Shown in pieces: positions 10,139 to 25,133 of a DNA stretch of 64,000 bases (the stretch's first letter is position 1; each line of letters opens with the position of its first letter). Origin of the DNA: CAXSDR01 sp964236445 (GTDB lineage Bacteria; Actinomycetota; Actinomycetes; Motilibacterales; Motilibacteraceae); the NCBI GenBank assembly GCA_964236445.1, contig CAXSDR010000001.1, positions 51,568-115,567 on the forward strand, read 5' to 3'. A program made the position numbers and the translations under genes. Under the pieces are notes generated by a model. That model was given only the letters and a program-made list of their open reading frames with translations. It ran no database searches and had not been told where the DNA came from.

Positions 10139-11652
10139 AGCGTCGGCGCTCCTTCGATGAGCAGGTGTCCCCAGCGCGAGACGAGCGCTCCTTCGAGCGC
10201 CGCTCCCACGCGGTAGAGCCGGTCGTCGCCCATCGCGGGCGCCATGATCTGGAGCCCCACGGGAAGCCCGTCCTCCGGCGCCAGGCCGCAGGGCAGCGAC
10301 ATGGCGGCTCCTCCGGCGAGGTTGGACGGGATGGTGCACAGGTCGGCGAGGTACATCGCCAGCGGGTCGTCGAGCCGCTCCCCGAGCCGGAACGCCGTGG
10401 TGGGGGTGGTCGGGGAGATGAGCACGTCGACGCTCTCGTAAGCCGTGGCGAAGTCCTGCGAGATCAGGGTGCGCACCTTCTGCGCCGAGCCGTAGTAGGC
10501 GTCGTAGTAGCCGCTGGACAAGGCGTAGGTGCCCAGGATGATGCGGCGCTTGACCTCGTCGCCGAAGCCTGCCGCCCGGGTCAGGGCCATCACCTCCTCG
10601 GCACTGCGCTCGCCGTCGTCACCGAGGCGCAGGCCGTAGCGCATGGCGTCGAAACGCGCCAGGTTGCTCGACGCCTCGCTCGGCGCGATCAGGTAGTAGG
10701 CGGGCATCGCATAGTCGAAGTGCGGGCAGCTGACCTCCTCGACGGTGGCGCCGAGGCCGATCAGCTCGGTGAGCGCCTCGTCGAAGCGCTGGCGTACGCC
10801 GGGGGCATAGCCCTCGCCGCTGAGCTGGGTCACCACACCGATGCGCAGGCCGCCGAGACCGTCAGCGGCCCCGCTGCGAGCGGCCGCCACCACGGCGGGC
10901 ACGGGCGCGTCGATCGACGTGGAGTCACGCGGGTCATGTCCGGCGATGACCTCGTGCAGCAGAGCGGCATCGAGGACCGATCGCGCGCATGGCCCGGCCT
11001 GGTCGAGCGAGGACGAGAAGGCGACAAGCCCGTAGCGGCTCACGGCGCCGTAGGTCGGCTTCACCCCGACGGTGCCGGTGACAGCAGCGGGCTGGCGGAT
11101 GGAGCCACCGGTGTCGGTGCCGATCGCGAGCGGCGCCTCCCAGGCGGCGACGGCGGCGGCGCTGCCACCACCCGAGCCACCGGGGATGCGGTCGAGGTCC
11201 CACGGGTTGTGCGTCGGCCCGTAGGCGCTGTGCTCGGTGGAGGACCCCATGGCGAACTCGTCCATGTTGGTCTTGCCGAGGATCGTCACGCCTGCGGTGC
11301 GCAGCCTCGTCACCACGGTCGCGTCATAGGGCGGGCGCCAGCCCGCGAGCATCTTCGACCCGCAGGTCGTCGGCACACCGCGCTGGGCCATGACGTCCTT
11401 GAGCGCCAGCGGCACGCCCGCGAGCGGGCCGAGGTCCTCGCCACGGGCCCGCGACTCATCGACGGCTCGCGCCGCCCTCAGCGCACCCAGCGGGTCGACG
11501 TGCAGGAACGCGTGCACCCGCTCGTCCACGGCGGCGATGCGGTCGAGGTGGGCCTGCGCGACCTCGACGGCGCTCGCCTCGCCCCGGGCGACGACTCCCG
11601 CAGTCTCGACCGCCGAGAGCCGGGTCAGGTCGGTCACGCTCGTGGTGGTCAT
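10135..11652 (-). CDS. gatA: Asp-tRNA(Asn)/Glu-tRNA(Gln) amidotransferase subunit A
   Basis: GatA is the glutaminase/amidase subunit that releases ammonia for GatB. The 505-aa product has the amidase signature: Lys in [14 protein letters not shown], then [20 protein letters not shown] and [14 protein letters not shown], giving the Ser-cisSer-Lys triad. The length and the ends (RWGHLL) are normal for the family. It overlaps gatC by 4 bp upstream and gatB by 4 bp downstream, so the three subunits are made in step. Confidence 0.96.
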   Translation of the reverse strand: MTTTSVTDLTRLSAVETAGVVARGEASAVEVAQAHLDRIAAVDERVHAFLHVDPLGALRAARAVDESRARGEDLGPLAGVPLALKDVMAQRGVPTTCGSKMLAGWRPPYDATVVTRLRTAGVTILGKTNMDEFAMGSSTEHSAYGPTHNPWDLDRIPGGSGGGSAAAVAAWEAPLAIGTDTGGSIRQPAAVTGTVGVKPTYGAVSRYGLVAFSSSLDQAGPCARSVLDAALLHEVIAGHDPRDSTSIDAPVPAVVAAARSGAADGLGGLRIGVVTQLSGEGYAPGVRQRFDEALTELIGLGATVEEVSCPHFDYAMPAYYLIAPSEASSNLARFDAMRYGLRLGDDGERSAEEVMALTRAAGFGDEVKRRIILGTYALSSGYYDAYYGSAQKVRTLISQDFATAYESVDVLISPTTPTTAFRLGERLDDPLAMYLADLCTIPSNLAGGAAMSLPCGLAPEDGLPVGLQIMAPAMGDDRLYRVGAALEGALVSRWGHLLIEGAPTL

Positions 11653-11975
11653 GCCTGCTCGTCCAGGATCCGCGGGACGCGAAAGCGCCCGTCCTCGGCG
11701 GCCGGGGCGCCCGAGAGCGCGTCCGCCTGCGACAGGCTCGGCCCTACGACGTCGGGACGGACCACGTTCGTCAGGGGCAGTGGGTGGCTCGTGGGCGCGA
11801 CGTCGGCCGACGCGACCTGCGAGACGCGGGCCACCGCACCCAGGATCACGTCGAGCTGGCGGACGTAGGCGTCGAGCTCGCTGTCGGCGAGCTGCAGCCG
11901 GGACAGGCGGGCGAGGTGCGCGACCTCGTCGCGCGTGATGGACGGCACGGCGGGTGCGGATGGCGGGGCGGACAT
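11649..11975 (-). CDS. gatC: Asp-tRNA(Asn)/Glu-tRNA(Gln) amidotransferase subunit C
   Basis: GatC is the small belt subunit that holds GatA and GatB together. The 108-aa product shows the family pattern: [20 protein letters not shown], then [24 protein letters not shown] and the C-terminal [15 protein letters not shown] 11975 ([10 protein letters not shown]) gives the usual length; the longer open frame crosses the intergenic region and the end of the protease gene. Its stop overlaps gatA by 4 bp. Confidence 0.92.
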   Translation of the reverse strand: MSAPPSAPAVPSITRDEVAHLARLSRLQLADSELDAYVRQLDVILGAVARVSQVASADVAPTSHPLPLTNVVRPDVVGPSLSQADALSGAPAAEDGRFRVPRILDEQA

Positions 11976-12090
11976 GGCGTTCAGCCTAGCCAGCGAGCAG
12001 GTGCACACCGGAACCGGCGAAATACGCCACGGCTCCTCTCGTGGCCCGTCGACCCGACGGTCGAAGGCAACCGCCGGCCGGCGGCAGGGC

Positions 12091-13596
12091 TCAAGAGGCC
12101 CAGTAGGCGCTGTTGACGATGTCGGGGCAGTTCGAGCGGCCCGTGGAGTAGTAGTCGTCGTGACCGGGGTCGAGAGTGAGGCTCGCCCAGGCGCGGGGCT
12201 GCGACCCGCTGTAGAGCAGGTCGCGCGGGTCGTCGTCGACATGGCCGGTGCCGTCGGAGTGCGGCGCGCAGCTCGGGACGGCGCCGAGCATGTGAGCGAT
12301 CTCGTGCGCGGTGAGATAGGTGCCACCGTAGGGAAAGCCCGAGGTGGCGATGTCGGGGATGATGCCGCAGCTGTTCATCGGGAAGACGGACGCGGTGAGC
12401 GTGGTGAACCCGCACCCCCCGACCACCGTCACGGGGGTGTAGATCAACAGCTTCTCCCCTGCCGCGCGGACCCGAGTCCGGTCCACGGCGCGCTCGATGA
12501 CGCCCGGCGCATCGGTGCCCGCCGCCTCCAACGCCGCACGGGTCTCGCTCAGCTGCACGACCTGCACGGGGAAGGCACCGTCGACCTGTTCGACAGCGGG
12601 CCGGCGGCCACCCGTCTGCCCGGAGAACCAGTCGGACACGGCTCGCATCTCGTGACCGATGGCCGCAGGCAGCGCGGCGTCGGGAGTGACGTCGCTTGGC
12701 ACGGCATAGACAAGGCGCATGACAGCCGCAACGGGGGTCGGCGGCGCGTTGGCCGAGCTGCTGACTGAGGTGGTCGGGCTCGGTGTGGCCACGACCGTGG
12801 GCGTCGCGGAGCTGCTTGCGGCGGGACCGGCCGAGGAACTCGGCGTCACGGCGGGAGGCGCCTCGGGCGCCGGCGCCACGACCGAGAGGATCCGCGGGGT
12901 GCTCGTCATGCGTGGCGCTCCGCTCTCCGCAGCGGCGACCGCCCGCAACAGCCGAGGAGCGGCGGCGTCACCTCCAGGCACGGACACCCAGCCGGCACCG
13001 CGCCGACCGACGTCCACCACCGCCCTGGCGACCCACGTGTTGTCGATCAGCTCCTCGACCACGACGCGGCGGCCTGGTCGCACCGGGAGGGCGAGAACAC
13101 GCATCGTGACATCGCCGCCCTGCACGGCCGTTGCCGGCACCGTGAGAAGCAGAGTCTGGGCAACGACGGTGAGCGTCGTGACCGGGACCATGGCACGCGT
13201 CACGGTGGTGCGTGGAACCGGCCGGCTGGCGAGGGCGACGCGCACGCGCAGCCGGCCAACGGACTTCGGTGCCGCCGCGGTGATGTCGTAGGCACCGGAC
13301 CGCGTGGATCTCGCGCGAGCCAGGACCCGCCACGTCGTGCCCATCAGCGCCTGTAGCGCCAGGACCTTGCCTGCGGCGTAGGGCACGCGACCCTTCGCGT
13401 GCAGCGTCTCCCCGGGGATCGCCGCTGTGGGCGTGAGACGCAACGTGGGCTCTGTCGCGGCGTCTGCGGCCGTCGCGGGCGAGATCGACGCGACGCTCAT
13501 CGCCAGCGCGCACAGGACGCACAGCGCGCACAGGACGCACACGGCAACGATGAACGACCCAGCGAGGCGGCGCTGGGTCACAGAGGCAGTGTGCAC
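12091..13596 (-). CDS. Secreted HExxH-type metallopeptidase-like protein
   Basis: The 501-aa product starts with a signal peptide whose core is a duplicated six-residue unit (VLCALC twice) and an AxA-type cleavage region near residue 44. Residues 45-230 are beta-rich repeats resembling bacterial Ig-like or material-binding modules (RVPYAAGKVLALQALMGTTW). A Pro/Ser/Thr linker (about 235-295) leads to a C-terminal domain with TYLTAHEIAHMLGAVPSCAP, HSDGTGHVDD and a final CPDIVNSAYW. HEIAH is the zinc and catalytic motif of metallopeptidases, and the later His/Asp cluster could be the third ligand. Cysteines may form disulfides. The substrate is unknown. It is on the same strand as gatC, about 115 bp upstream of it. 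Confidence 0.8.
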   Translation of the reverse strand: MHTASVTQRRLAGSFIVAVCVLCALCVLCALAMSVASISPATAADAATEPTLRLTPTAAIPGETLHAKGRVPYAAGKVLALQALMGTTWRVLARARSTRSGAYDITAAAPKSVGRLRVRVALASRPVPRTTVTRAMVPVTTLTVVAQTLLLTVPATAVQGGDVTMRVLALPVRPGRRVVVEELIDNTWVARAVVDVGRRGAGWVSVPGGDAAAPRLLRAVAAAESGAPRMTSTPRILSVVAPAPEAPPAVTPSSSAGPAASSSATPTVVATPSPTTSVSSSANAPPTPVAAVMRLVYAVPSDVTPDAALPAAIGHEMRAVSDWFSGQTGGRRPAVEQVDGAFPVQVVQLSETRAALEAAGTDAPGVIERAVDRTRVRAAGEKLLIYTPVTVVGGCGFTTLTASVFPMNSCGIIPDIATSGFPYGGTYLTAHEIAHMLGAVPSCAPHSDGTGHVDDDPRDLLYSGSQPRAWASLTLDPGHDDYYSTGRSNCPDIVNSAYWAS

Positions 13597-13679
13597 GCGG
13601 AAGCCGATCCTAGGACAGTTCGACGGGCTTCATTCTAGACACGAACGGTGTTCGCACCGCCACGCATGGTCACCAGCCG

Positions 13680-16757
<3,078 letters not shown>

Positions 16758-16761
<4 letters not shown>

Positions 16762-17831
16762 GCAGTGCACGACGAGATCGTCGCGGACCCCAGAACTCGG
16801 CTTCCGTCATAGAGCACCACCGCCTGGCCCGGCGCGACGCCGCGGACCGCGCGGAGCAGGTCGACCGACACGGCGTCCGGCTGGGGCGCGCAGCGCGCCT
16901 GCACCGGTTCGCCATGGGCGCGCACCTGCGCCAGACAAGCGAAGTCGGACATCGGCACGTCCTGGGTCCAGCGGGGCCGGATGCCCTGGAGCCGGGTGAC
17001 GTCGAGCGAAGCGCCCGGCCCGACCACGACAGCGCGCTGCGCCGGCAGCACCTCGAGCACGAACCTGGGCCGGCCGTCGGCAGCAGGACGGGAGAGTCCG
17101 AGTCCCCGACGTTGGCCGATCGTGAACGTGTGGGTTCCCTGATGGGCGCCTAGCACGGCGCCGTCCATGTCACGGATCTCTCCAGGCGCCTCACCGAGGC
17201 GGCGCTGCAGAAAACCCGCCGTGTCGCCGTCGGGGATGAAGCAGATGTCGTGGCTGTCGGGCTTGTCCGCGATCAGCAGGCCCCGCCGCTCGGCCTCCGC
17301 GCGTACGTGGGTCTTGAGCGTGTCTCCCAGGGGGAACATCGCGTGCGCGAGCTGTGCGCGGTCGAGGACCCCCAGGACGTAGGACTGGTCTTTGGTGAAG
17401 TCCACTGCACGATGCATACTTCGCCCGTTGTCGTCATCGACCAGTTGGGCGTAGTGGCCTGTGCAGACCGCGTCGAAACCGAGGGCGAGGGCCTTGTCGA
17501 GGACAGCGGCGAACTTGATCTTCTCGTTGCAGCGCAGGCAGGGGTTGGGTGTGCGACCGGCGGCGTACTCCGCGACGAAGTCGTCGATGACGTCACGCTC
17601 GAAAGCCGCAGCCAGATCCCAGATGTAGAAGGGGATTGCGAGCACGTCGGCAGCACGGCGGGCGTCGCGGGCGTCCTCCGCCGTGCAGCAGCCCCGTGCC
17701 CCGGTGCGCGTGGCCTGCGGCGATCGCGACAGCGCGAGGTGGACTCCGGTCACGTCGTGACCAGCCTGCACCGCACGGGCCGCGGCCACCGCCGAGTCGA
17801 CGCCGCCCGACATCGCCGCAAGGACGCGCAC
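16758..17831 (-). CDS. mnmA: tRNA-specific 2-thiouridylase MnmA
   Basis: MnmA thiolates U34 of tRNAs for Lys, Glu and Gln using ATP and a persulfide relay. The 357-aa product has the PP-loop [17 protein letters not shown], the catalytic Cys in [26 protein letters not shown], and the second Cys in [13 protein letters not shown], then the C-terminal beta-barrel. GTG 17831 sits one base after the stop of the cysteine desulfurase gene, which would supply the sulfur, so pairing of donor and acceptor in one operon makes biochemical sense. Confidence 0.95.
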
Positions 17832-17832
17832 G

Positions 17833-19023
17833 TCAGCCCCTCACCGACGCGAGACCTGCTGCGCGGGCCCGCTCGACCGTCGGCCCGATGGCGGCCGCGA
17901 GGGCCTCGACGTCCTCGGCCGTCGAGGTGTGCCCGAGGCTGAAGCGCAGGGAGCCACGGGCGAGGCGCTCGTCGACGCCCATGGCGAGCAGCACGTGGCT
18001 CGCGCGGGGAACCCCCGCTGAGCAGGCCGATCCCGTCGAACATTCGATGCCGCGGGCGTCGAGCAGCATGAGCAGCGAGTCGCCTTCACAGCCGGGGAAG
18101 GAGAAGTGGGCGTTGCCTGGCAGCCGCAGGCGACCGGCGGTCTCGAGCGGGACGCCGTTGAGCACCGCTTCGGGCACCTCCCGCAGAACGGCGTCGACGA
18201 GCAGGTCTCGCAGCTGCGCGGTGCGGGGGGCGCGGGCGGGCTGGGCAACGACCGCGAGCTCCGCGGCGAGAGCGAGGCCGACCACCGACGGTGTGTCCAG
18301 CGTGCCGGAGCGCATGTCACGCTCCTGGCCACCACCGTGGATGACCGGAGTCACCGCGACGTCGCGACCGACGAGCAGCGCGCCGGCCCCCAGCGGCCCA
18401 CCGAACTTGTGCCCGGTGATCGTCATCGCGTCGAGCCCGCTCGCGGCGAAGTCGACGCGGAGCTGACCGAGGGCCTGCACCGCGTCGGAGTGCACCGGGA
18501 TGTCGTGGGCGTGCGCCGCCTCCACGATCTCGCTGATCGGTTGCACCGTGCCGACCTCGTTGTTGGCCCACATGACCGACACCAGCGCGACGGAGGCGGG
18601 GTCGCGGGCGATCGTGGCGCGCAGCGCGACGACGTCGAGGCGCCCGGTGGCGTCCACGGGAAGCCACTCGACCTGCGCGCCCTCGTGCGCCGCCAACCAC
18701 TGCAGGGGGTCGAGCACCGCATGGTGCTCCACCGTGCTCGCCAGGACGCGCACGCGACGGGGATCCTGCGCCCGACGCGCCCAGAAGATCCCCTTGACCG
18801 CGAGGTTGTCGGCCTCCGTCCCGGATGCCGTGAAGACCACGTCATTGGGCCGGCCACCGAGGGCACCGGCGAGCCGCTCGCGGGACTCCTCGACGGTCCG
18901 CCGGGCGCGTCGCCCCGCCGCGTGCAGGGAGGAGGCGTTGCCGAGCCGGGTGAGCTGGTCGGTGACCGCCGCCGCCACCTGAGGCAGCATCGGCGTGGTC
19001 GCCGCGTGATCGAGGTAGGTCAT
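17833..19023 (-). CDS. Cysteine desulfurase (NifS/IscS family)
   Basis: This is a PLP enzyme that takes sulfur from cysteine and carries it as a persulfide. The 396-aa product has [14 protein letters not shown], the PLP-contacting TVEHHAV and WANNEVGT, the PLP lysine in [15 protein letters not shown], and the active Cys in [16 protein letters not shown]. The length is typical of the IscS-like group that serves MnmA in actinobacteria. It is first in the run desulfurase-mnmA-MetE-like-ligA, with gaps of one base or overlaps throughout. Confidence 0.94.
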   Translation of the reverse strand: MTYLDHAATTPMLPQVAAAVTDQLTRLGNASSLHAAGRRARRTVEESRERLAGALGGRPNDVVFTASGTEADNLAVKGIFWARRAQDPRRVRVLASTVEHHAVLDPLQWLAAHEGAQVEWLPVDATGRLDVVALRATIARDPASVALVSVMWANNEVGTVQPISEIVEAAHAHDIPVHSDAVQALGQLRVDFAASGLDAMTITGHKFGGPLGAGALLVGRDVAVTPVIHGGGQERDMRSGTLDTPSVVGLALAAELAVVAQPARAPRTAQLRDLLVDAVLREVPEAVLNGVPLETAGRLRLPGNAHFSFPGCEGDSLLMLLDARGIECSTGSACSAGVPRASHVLLAMGVDERLARGSLRFSLGHTSTAEDVEALAAAIGPTVERARAAGLASVRG

Positions 19024-19141
19024 GGCCGTTCGAGTCTAGGCCTGTCCGGCCATCGGCCTCCCGAGCCTCGGTGGAGCGCCGAACCGCCCGCCGGCGACCC
19101 GCTGCAACACGCTGCGTGATCACCTACGGACAACCTGCCAT

Positions 19142-19163
19142 TTTTGCCCAATAGGAGGCAAAA
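19142..19163. promoter_or_regulatory. Inverted repeat upstream of the surface-protein operon
   Basis: TTTTGCC (19142-19148) and GGCAAAA (19157-19163) form 7-bp arms around an 8-nt loop, in a locally AT-rich patch. It lies about 40-60 bp before the proposed start of the membrane-protein gene, so it may be an operator. An AGGAGG at 19153-19158 inside it is too far from either candidate start to be its ribosome site. Confidence 0.45.
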
Positions 19164-19202
19164 TAGGCGTCAAACGCGCAGGTGAAGGGCAGTATCGGCG
19201 TC

Positions 19203-21101
19203 ATGAGCCCGGGGTCACCGCCGTCGAAGTCGAACGCAACCGGGTCGACAGACACGCTGAGTGACCGGCTCTCGGTCCACCGTGATGGCCCACCGGTCGT
19301 ACGCGCAGACCGCGACGACCAACACGAACAACACGACCTCCACGACCTCCACGTCCAACAAGTCCGCCACGTGCGCCACGTGCCTGCCTTCGCGTCACGC
19401 TCGGCGCTCGCCTCGCTCTCGCGTTCGACCGCAGCCCGATGGCGCGACCTCGCCTGGCTGGCCGGCGTCGCCGTCGTGACGTTCGCCCTCACCCGACCCG
19501 GACTCGCGACGTCGCGGCCGGCCACTCACGCAGAAGCCGTCCTTGCCGCTCACCTGACGGGCACCGCACCCCCGCCCGGCCACGCGGGCGCGCCGCTCGC
19601 GTGGCTGCTGCCCGACCTGTGGGCGCGCGCTACGTCGGGCTACGACCGTTGGCCCACGGCGGTCGCCGCAGGTCGCGAAGCCGCGCTGGTGTCCCACGTC
19701 GTGGCCGCGATGCTGCTGTGGGCGCTCTGCCGACGCGTCGCGCTCTCACGTCCGATCGCGGGCCTCGCCGTCCTCGCCTGGGTGGCCTCACCGCTGGTCA
19801 TCGAGACGTCGCACCTGCTCACCGGTGCAGCGCTCGCCTCCCCCTGGGTGCTCGCCGGCTTCGTGCTCGCCGGCGCAGAACGCGCGCGGCTCGCGACCGC
19901 CCTGCTGAGCTGGTTCGCGCTGCTCGTCGCCATCGCGTTGAGCCCGGCGTCGTTGCTCTTCGGCGCAGGTGTCGCGGCAGTCATGTGGCGCCAGCTCGAC
20001 ATGGTCGACCGGGGCGACACGGAGCACCTGGCGCGCCTGCGCCGTCAGCTCGAGGTCCCGGCGGCGATCGCAGGCAGCTGCCTGCTGGCCTACGTCGTGG
20101 TCGCCGGCGCGCTCGGCTACTGGCCCGTCACAGGTTGGCGCAGCCGCACCGCCGACGGCCTGAGCATGTTCGTGACGCCGTCGGGCACCGGGCACGCCCT
20201 GCACCACCTGCTCGTCACCGACCCGGTGCTGCCGATCCTGGGACTCGCCCTCTCGCTCGTGGCGCTCCGGCACCGCAGCCGCCCGTTCGCAGCTCAGGTC
20301 GTCCTCGCAGCCGTGGCCTTCGCCATCGGCCTCTCGCCGCTGGACGTCTTCAACGTGCTGCCGATCGCCGCGCTGGTGATCGTCAGCGGCGTGGCCGTGC
20401 AGCTCGCGCGGGCCGGCGCGCGCTCCGCACCGGCCGGCGCCTTGGCAGCGCCGACTCCTGCCGGGCACTACGACCGACGCGAGGTCGCCGCGCAGGGCCT
20501 CGTCGCGCTCGTCGGTCTCGGGGTGGTGGTGGCGACGTGCGCGTGGCCCGAGCCCCTGGCCGGCGTGTGGCGGGGCGGGCACGGGCCACGGGCGGCGGCG
20601 GGCGCGACCGCCCCGGTCGTTCCGCGTGCGGCGAGTGCCGCCAAGCCCTCCTCGCCGCCCACCGTGACAGCAGGCGCAACCGTGAGAGCCACGGCGCTGC
20701 GTTCGACGGCAGGCGTCGAGCTGGCGGCCAACGATTCGCTGACCCTGTCGAGCAGAGCTCACGACGACCTCGTGGCCGGGCAGGTCGACACGCGCCTCAT
20801 GACCGACCTGGCCCTGCTCGTGGGCATCAGTCCCCTGACCGTCGCCGCCTTCGCGGCCGAGCCTGCGGCCGGGCCGGCCCTGCGCACCGCCACGATCTCG
20901 CTCGTCGACGGCGGTCCTGCCACCGCTGACAGCCAGTCGGCGCAGCGTCTGCGTCGCGTGCTGCTCGCGCAGCACGCACCGTTCCGCCCGTCCGACGTCA
21001 CCCTCGACGGCTCGGGACTGAGCCTGACGTTCAGCGGGCCGGAGCCCAGCGACCTGCTCGTCGACGACCCCTCGCCTCAGAATCCTCAGGAGAACCCATG
21101 A
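19203..21101 (+). CDS. Polytopic membrane protein, GT-C-like, in sortase cluster
   Basis: The product is about 632 aa with nine or ten predicted membrane helices between about residues 80 and 440 (for example WLAGVAVVTFALT, VSHVVAAMLLWALC, VLPILGLALSLVAL). A soluble C-terminal region of about 150 aa follows. The layout resembles GT-C or dolichyl-phosphate-mannose-type glycosyltransferases, but no catalytic motif is clear to me. The N-terminal 60 residues are odd: polar, His-rich and built on short DNA repeats (CACGACCTC and variants at 19334-19370), so the true start may be downstream. ATG 19203 is preferred over GTG 19182; neither has a well-placed ribosome site. The stop overlaps the DUF4397 gene by 4 bp. 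Confidence 0.65.
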   Translation: MSPGSPPSKSNATGSTDTLSDRLSVHRDGPPVVRADRDDQHEQHDLHDLHVQQVRHVRHVPAFASRSALASLSRSTAARWRDLAWLAGVAVVTFALTRPGLATSRPATHAEAVLAAHLTGTAPPPGHAGAPLAWLLPDLWARATSGYDRWPTAVAAGREAALVSHVVAAMLLWALCRRVALSRPIAGLAVLAWVASPLVIETSHLLTGAALASPWVLAGFVLAGAERARLATALLSWFALLVAIALSPASLLFGAGVAAVMWRQLDMVDRGDTEHLARLRRQLEVPAAIAGSCLLAYVVVAGALGYWPVTGWRSRTADGLSMFVTPSGTGHALHHLLVTDPVLPILGLALSLVALRHRSRPFAAQVVLAAVAFAIGLSPLDVFNVLPIAALVIVSGVAVQLARAGARSAPAGALAAPTPAGHYDRREVAAQGLVALVGLGVVVATCAWPEPLAGVWRGGHGPRAAAGATAPVVPRAASAAKPSSPPTVTAGATVRATALRSTAGVELAANDSLTLSSRAHDDLVAGQVDTRLMTDLALLVGISPLTVAAFAAEPAAGPALRTATISLVDGGPATADSQSAQRLRRVLLAQHAPFRPSDVTLDGSGLSLTFSGPEPSDLLVDDPSPQNPQENP

Positions 21102-22018
21102 ACCGAGCGCCCCGTCCCCGCCTCGCGCTGACCGCTCGACTGGCCGCCGCCCTACCGGGCCTCGTCGCGCTGCTCGCCGGTGGAGCCGTCGTCCTCGGGC
21201 CGGCAGGCACGGCGTCCGCGACGGTCGTTCGGCACACTCCCGCCGCACCCAGCAGCACCAGCGGCTGGCTGCGCATCGCCCACCTCTCCCCCGACACGCC
21301 GAACGTCGACGTCTATCTGACCCCCTTCGGGGGCCGTACGCCGATCGTCCTGCGCGGAGTCGGCTATGGCGACGTGAGCCCCTACCGGGCGGTTCCCGCG
21401 GGCGTCTACACGGCCGCGATGTGGCTCTCCGGCCATGGCAGGAGCGGCGCTCCCATCCTGTCGGGCAGCGCCAATGTCGCCGCCTCGCACGCCTACACCG
21501 TGGCCGCCGTCGGCCGCCGCGCCGACATCACCGCCAAGGTGCTGCGCGACGACCTGACGCCGCCCGAGCAGGGCAAGGGTCGGGTCCGGCTGATCCAGGC
21601 GTCCACCCAGGCGAGCGTCGTCGACCTCAAGGCGGTCGGCGGCCCCGAGCTCGCCACTCACGCGACCTTCGGCTCCTCCAGCGGCTACGCGACGGTGCCG
21701 GCCGGGCGGTGGACGTTGAACGTCACGCCGCAGACGGGCTCCGCGAAGCCGCTCACGACGACCGTCGACGTGAGCGCGGGGAGCATCACCTCGCTGCTGC
21801 TGCTCGACGGGTCAGCCGGCATTCTCAAGCTCGGCTCGATCGTGGACAGCAAAGGCGCCGCCACGATGCCGGCGGGCGCCGTCAACACCGGCTACGGACC
21901 GCCTGCTCCGGCGCGCGGATCGCTGCCTGGTGGTTCCGCCCCGACATCGGCGGTTCTCGTCCTCACCGGTCTCGGCGTGGTGGCGCTGGCGCGGCGCGTA
22001 CGCACCCGGGCCACGTGA
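21098..22018 (+). CDS. Secreted DUF4397-domain protein with C-terminal membrane helix
   Basis: The 306-aa product has a signal peptide (LPGLVALLAGGAVVL, cleavage near TASA), then DUF4397: WLRIAHLSPDTPNVDVYL, VPAGVYTAAMWLSG, VRLIQASTQASVVDL and YATVPAGRWTLNVT. The C-terminus has a Gly/Pro/Ser-rich stretch, a hydrophobic helix (SAVLVLTGLGVVAL) and a basic tail (ARRVRTRAT). That is the shape of a cell-wall sorting signal, though no LPxTG is visible. It overlaps the gene before and the sortase gene after by 4 bp each. It is likely a surface protein, and possibly a client of the coupled sortase (inferred). Confidence 0.85.
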   Translation: MNRAPRPRLALTARLAAALPGLVALLAGGAVVLGPAGTASATVVRHTPAAPSSTSGWLRIAHLSPDTPNVDVYLTPFGGRTPIVLRGVGYGDVSPYRAVPAGVYTAAMWLSGHGRSGAPILSGSANVAASHAYTVAAVGRRADITAKVLRDDLTPPEQGKGRVRLIQASTQASVVDLKAVGGPELATHATFGSSSGYATVPAGRWTLNVTPQTGSAKPLTTTVDVSAGSITSLLLLDGSAGILKLGSIVDSKGAATMPAGAVNTGYGPPAPARGSLPGGSAPTSAVLVLTGLGVVALARRVRTRAT

Positions 22019-22644
22019 CACAGCTGCACCTCCGCCTCGTACGCCGCCTGCTGCCGGGCGCCGCCGTGGTCCTCGCCGCCTGCGGCCTCGTGCCCGCGGT
22101 CTCGGGTTCGTCGCCGAGTGAGCCAGTCGGCGCGGCAACGGTCACCCTGACGCCCCCGACCGCGGCGCCCACGCGGGGAGGCCCGGCCGCGCTGCCCGCC
22201 AGCTCCGTGGCGCCCACCGCGATCGAGATTCCCGCGATCGGGGTGCGTGCCCCGCTCGATGCCCTGACGCTCGACGCGAGCGGCGGACTCGAACGCCCGC
22301 CGCACGCCGGGTCCCCGGGGTGGTTCACGGGTTCGGCCGTGCCGGGCGACAGCGGCCCGGCGGTGATCGCCGGGCACGTCGACTCCAAGACGGGACCCGC
22401 GGTCTTCTGGCGGCTGCGCGATCTGCGGGTCGGCGACTCGATCCTCGTCACCCGGTCCGACGCGACCGTCGTGACCTTCCGGGTGACCAGATCGGGTGAA
22501 TATCCGCAGGCGTCGTTTCCCACCCGCGAGGTCTACGGCCCGACCCCCGACCGGGCGCTGCGGCTCATCACCTGCGCCGGAACCTACGACCACGCGGCGC
22601 GGCGCTATCGCGACAACCGCGTGGTCTTTGCCGTCGCAGCCTGA
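22015..22644 (+). CDS. Class F sortase
   Basis: The 209-aa product is a cysteine transpeptidase that works outside the membrane. The N-terminus has a hydrophobic segment with a lipobox-like LAAC (VVLAACGL), then a Thr/Pro linker and the sortase barrel starting PTAIEIPAIGVRAPL. The catalytic residues are visible: His in AVIAGHVDSKTG, Cys in LRLITCAGTYD and Arg in YRDNRVVFAV. GTG 22015 overlaps the DUF4397 stop (GTGA), so the start is well fixed. Class F sortases are typical of Actinomycetota. Attaching the upstream surface protein is an inference from linkage. Confidence 0.9.
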   Translation: MTQLHLRLVRRLLPGAAVVLAACGLVPAVSGSSPSEPVGAATVTLTPPTAAPTRGGPAALPASSVAPTAIEIPAIGVRAPLDALTLDASGGLERPPHAGSPGWFTGSAVPGDSGPAVIAGHVDSKTGPAVFWRLRDLRVGDSILVTRSDATVVTFRVTRSGEYPQASFPTREVYGPTPDRALRLITCAGTYDHAARRYRDNRVVFAVAA

Positions 22645-22807
22645 CGAGGCCAGGCGTCGTACGCGCGCAGAGGTCGTCGGCCCACACCGCAGTGGGCAGC
22701 AGGATGAGCCTCACGTGCACGAAGCCATCGCCCACGGCACCGACCAGCTGGCGCAGGGTGCTCGGCTCGGCGCCGTCCCTCCGCCGGCCTGCGGCAGGAT
22801 AGGCGCA

Positions 22808-24925
<2,118 letters not shown>

Positions 24926-24943
24926 ACGAGAGATGATCCAGTC

Positions 24944-25093
24944 GTGATCACAGGTGAGCTGAAGAGCAAGATCGATCGCGTCTGGGACTCGTTCTGGTCG
25001 GGCGGCATCAGCAACCCCGCCAGACCTTGGCCGAGCAGGCGCGACTCTGTGACGTTGGAGGCCTCGTACCTCGACCCAACAGCGCTGGACTGA
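24944..25093 (+). pseudogene. Remnant of type I restriction-modification methyltransferase (HsdM) 5' end
   Basis: From GTG 24944 the frame reads VITGELKSKIDRVWDSFWSG then GISNP. This is the characteristic start of HsdM-family N6-adenine methyltransferases, which continue 'LEVIEQITYLLFIRRLDEL'. The match stops abruptly at NP; the next 20-odd codons are unrelated and end in a stop at 25093. About 450 residues of the enzyme are missing. Together with the hsdR fragments after the toxin-antitoxin pair, it marks a deleted type I system. Confidence 0.75.
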
Positions 25094-25133
25094 TAGCGTT
25101 CTGCCATATCGATAGCACGAGCTGGGGGTTGCT

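Noticed and set aside
25094..25133. Possible reading-through of hsdM remnant in a second frame (RQTLAEQARLCDVGG...) up to the antitoxin start
   Set aside because: It reads as a plausible protein fragment but matches nothing I can name. It may be the tail of another deleted gene and was not annotated.
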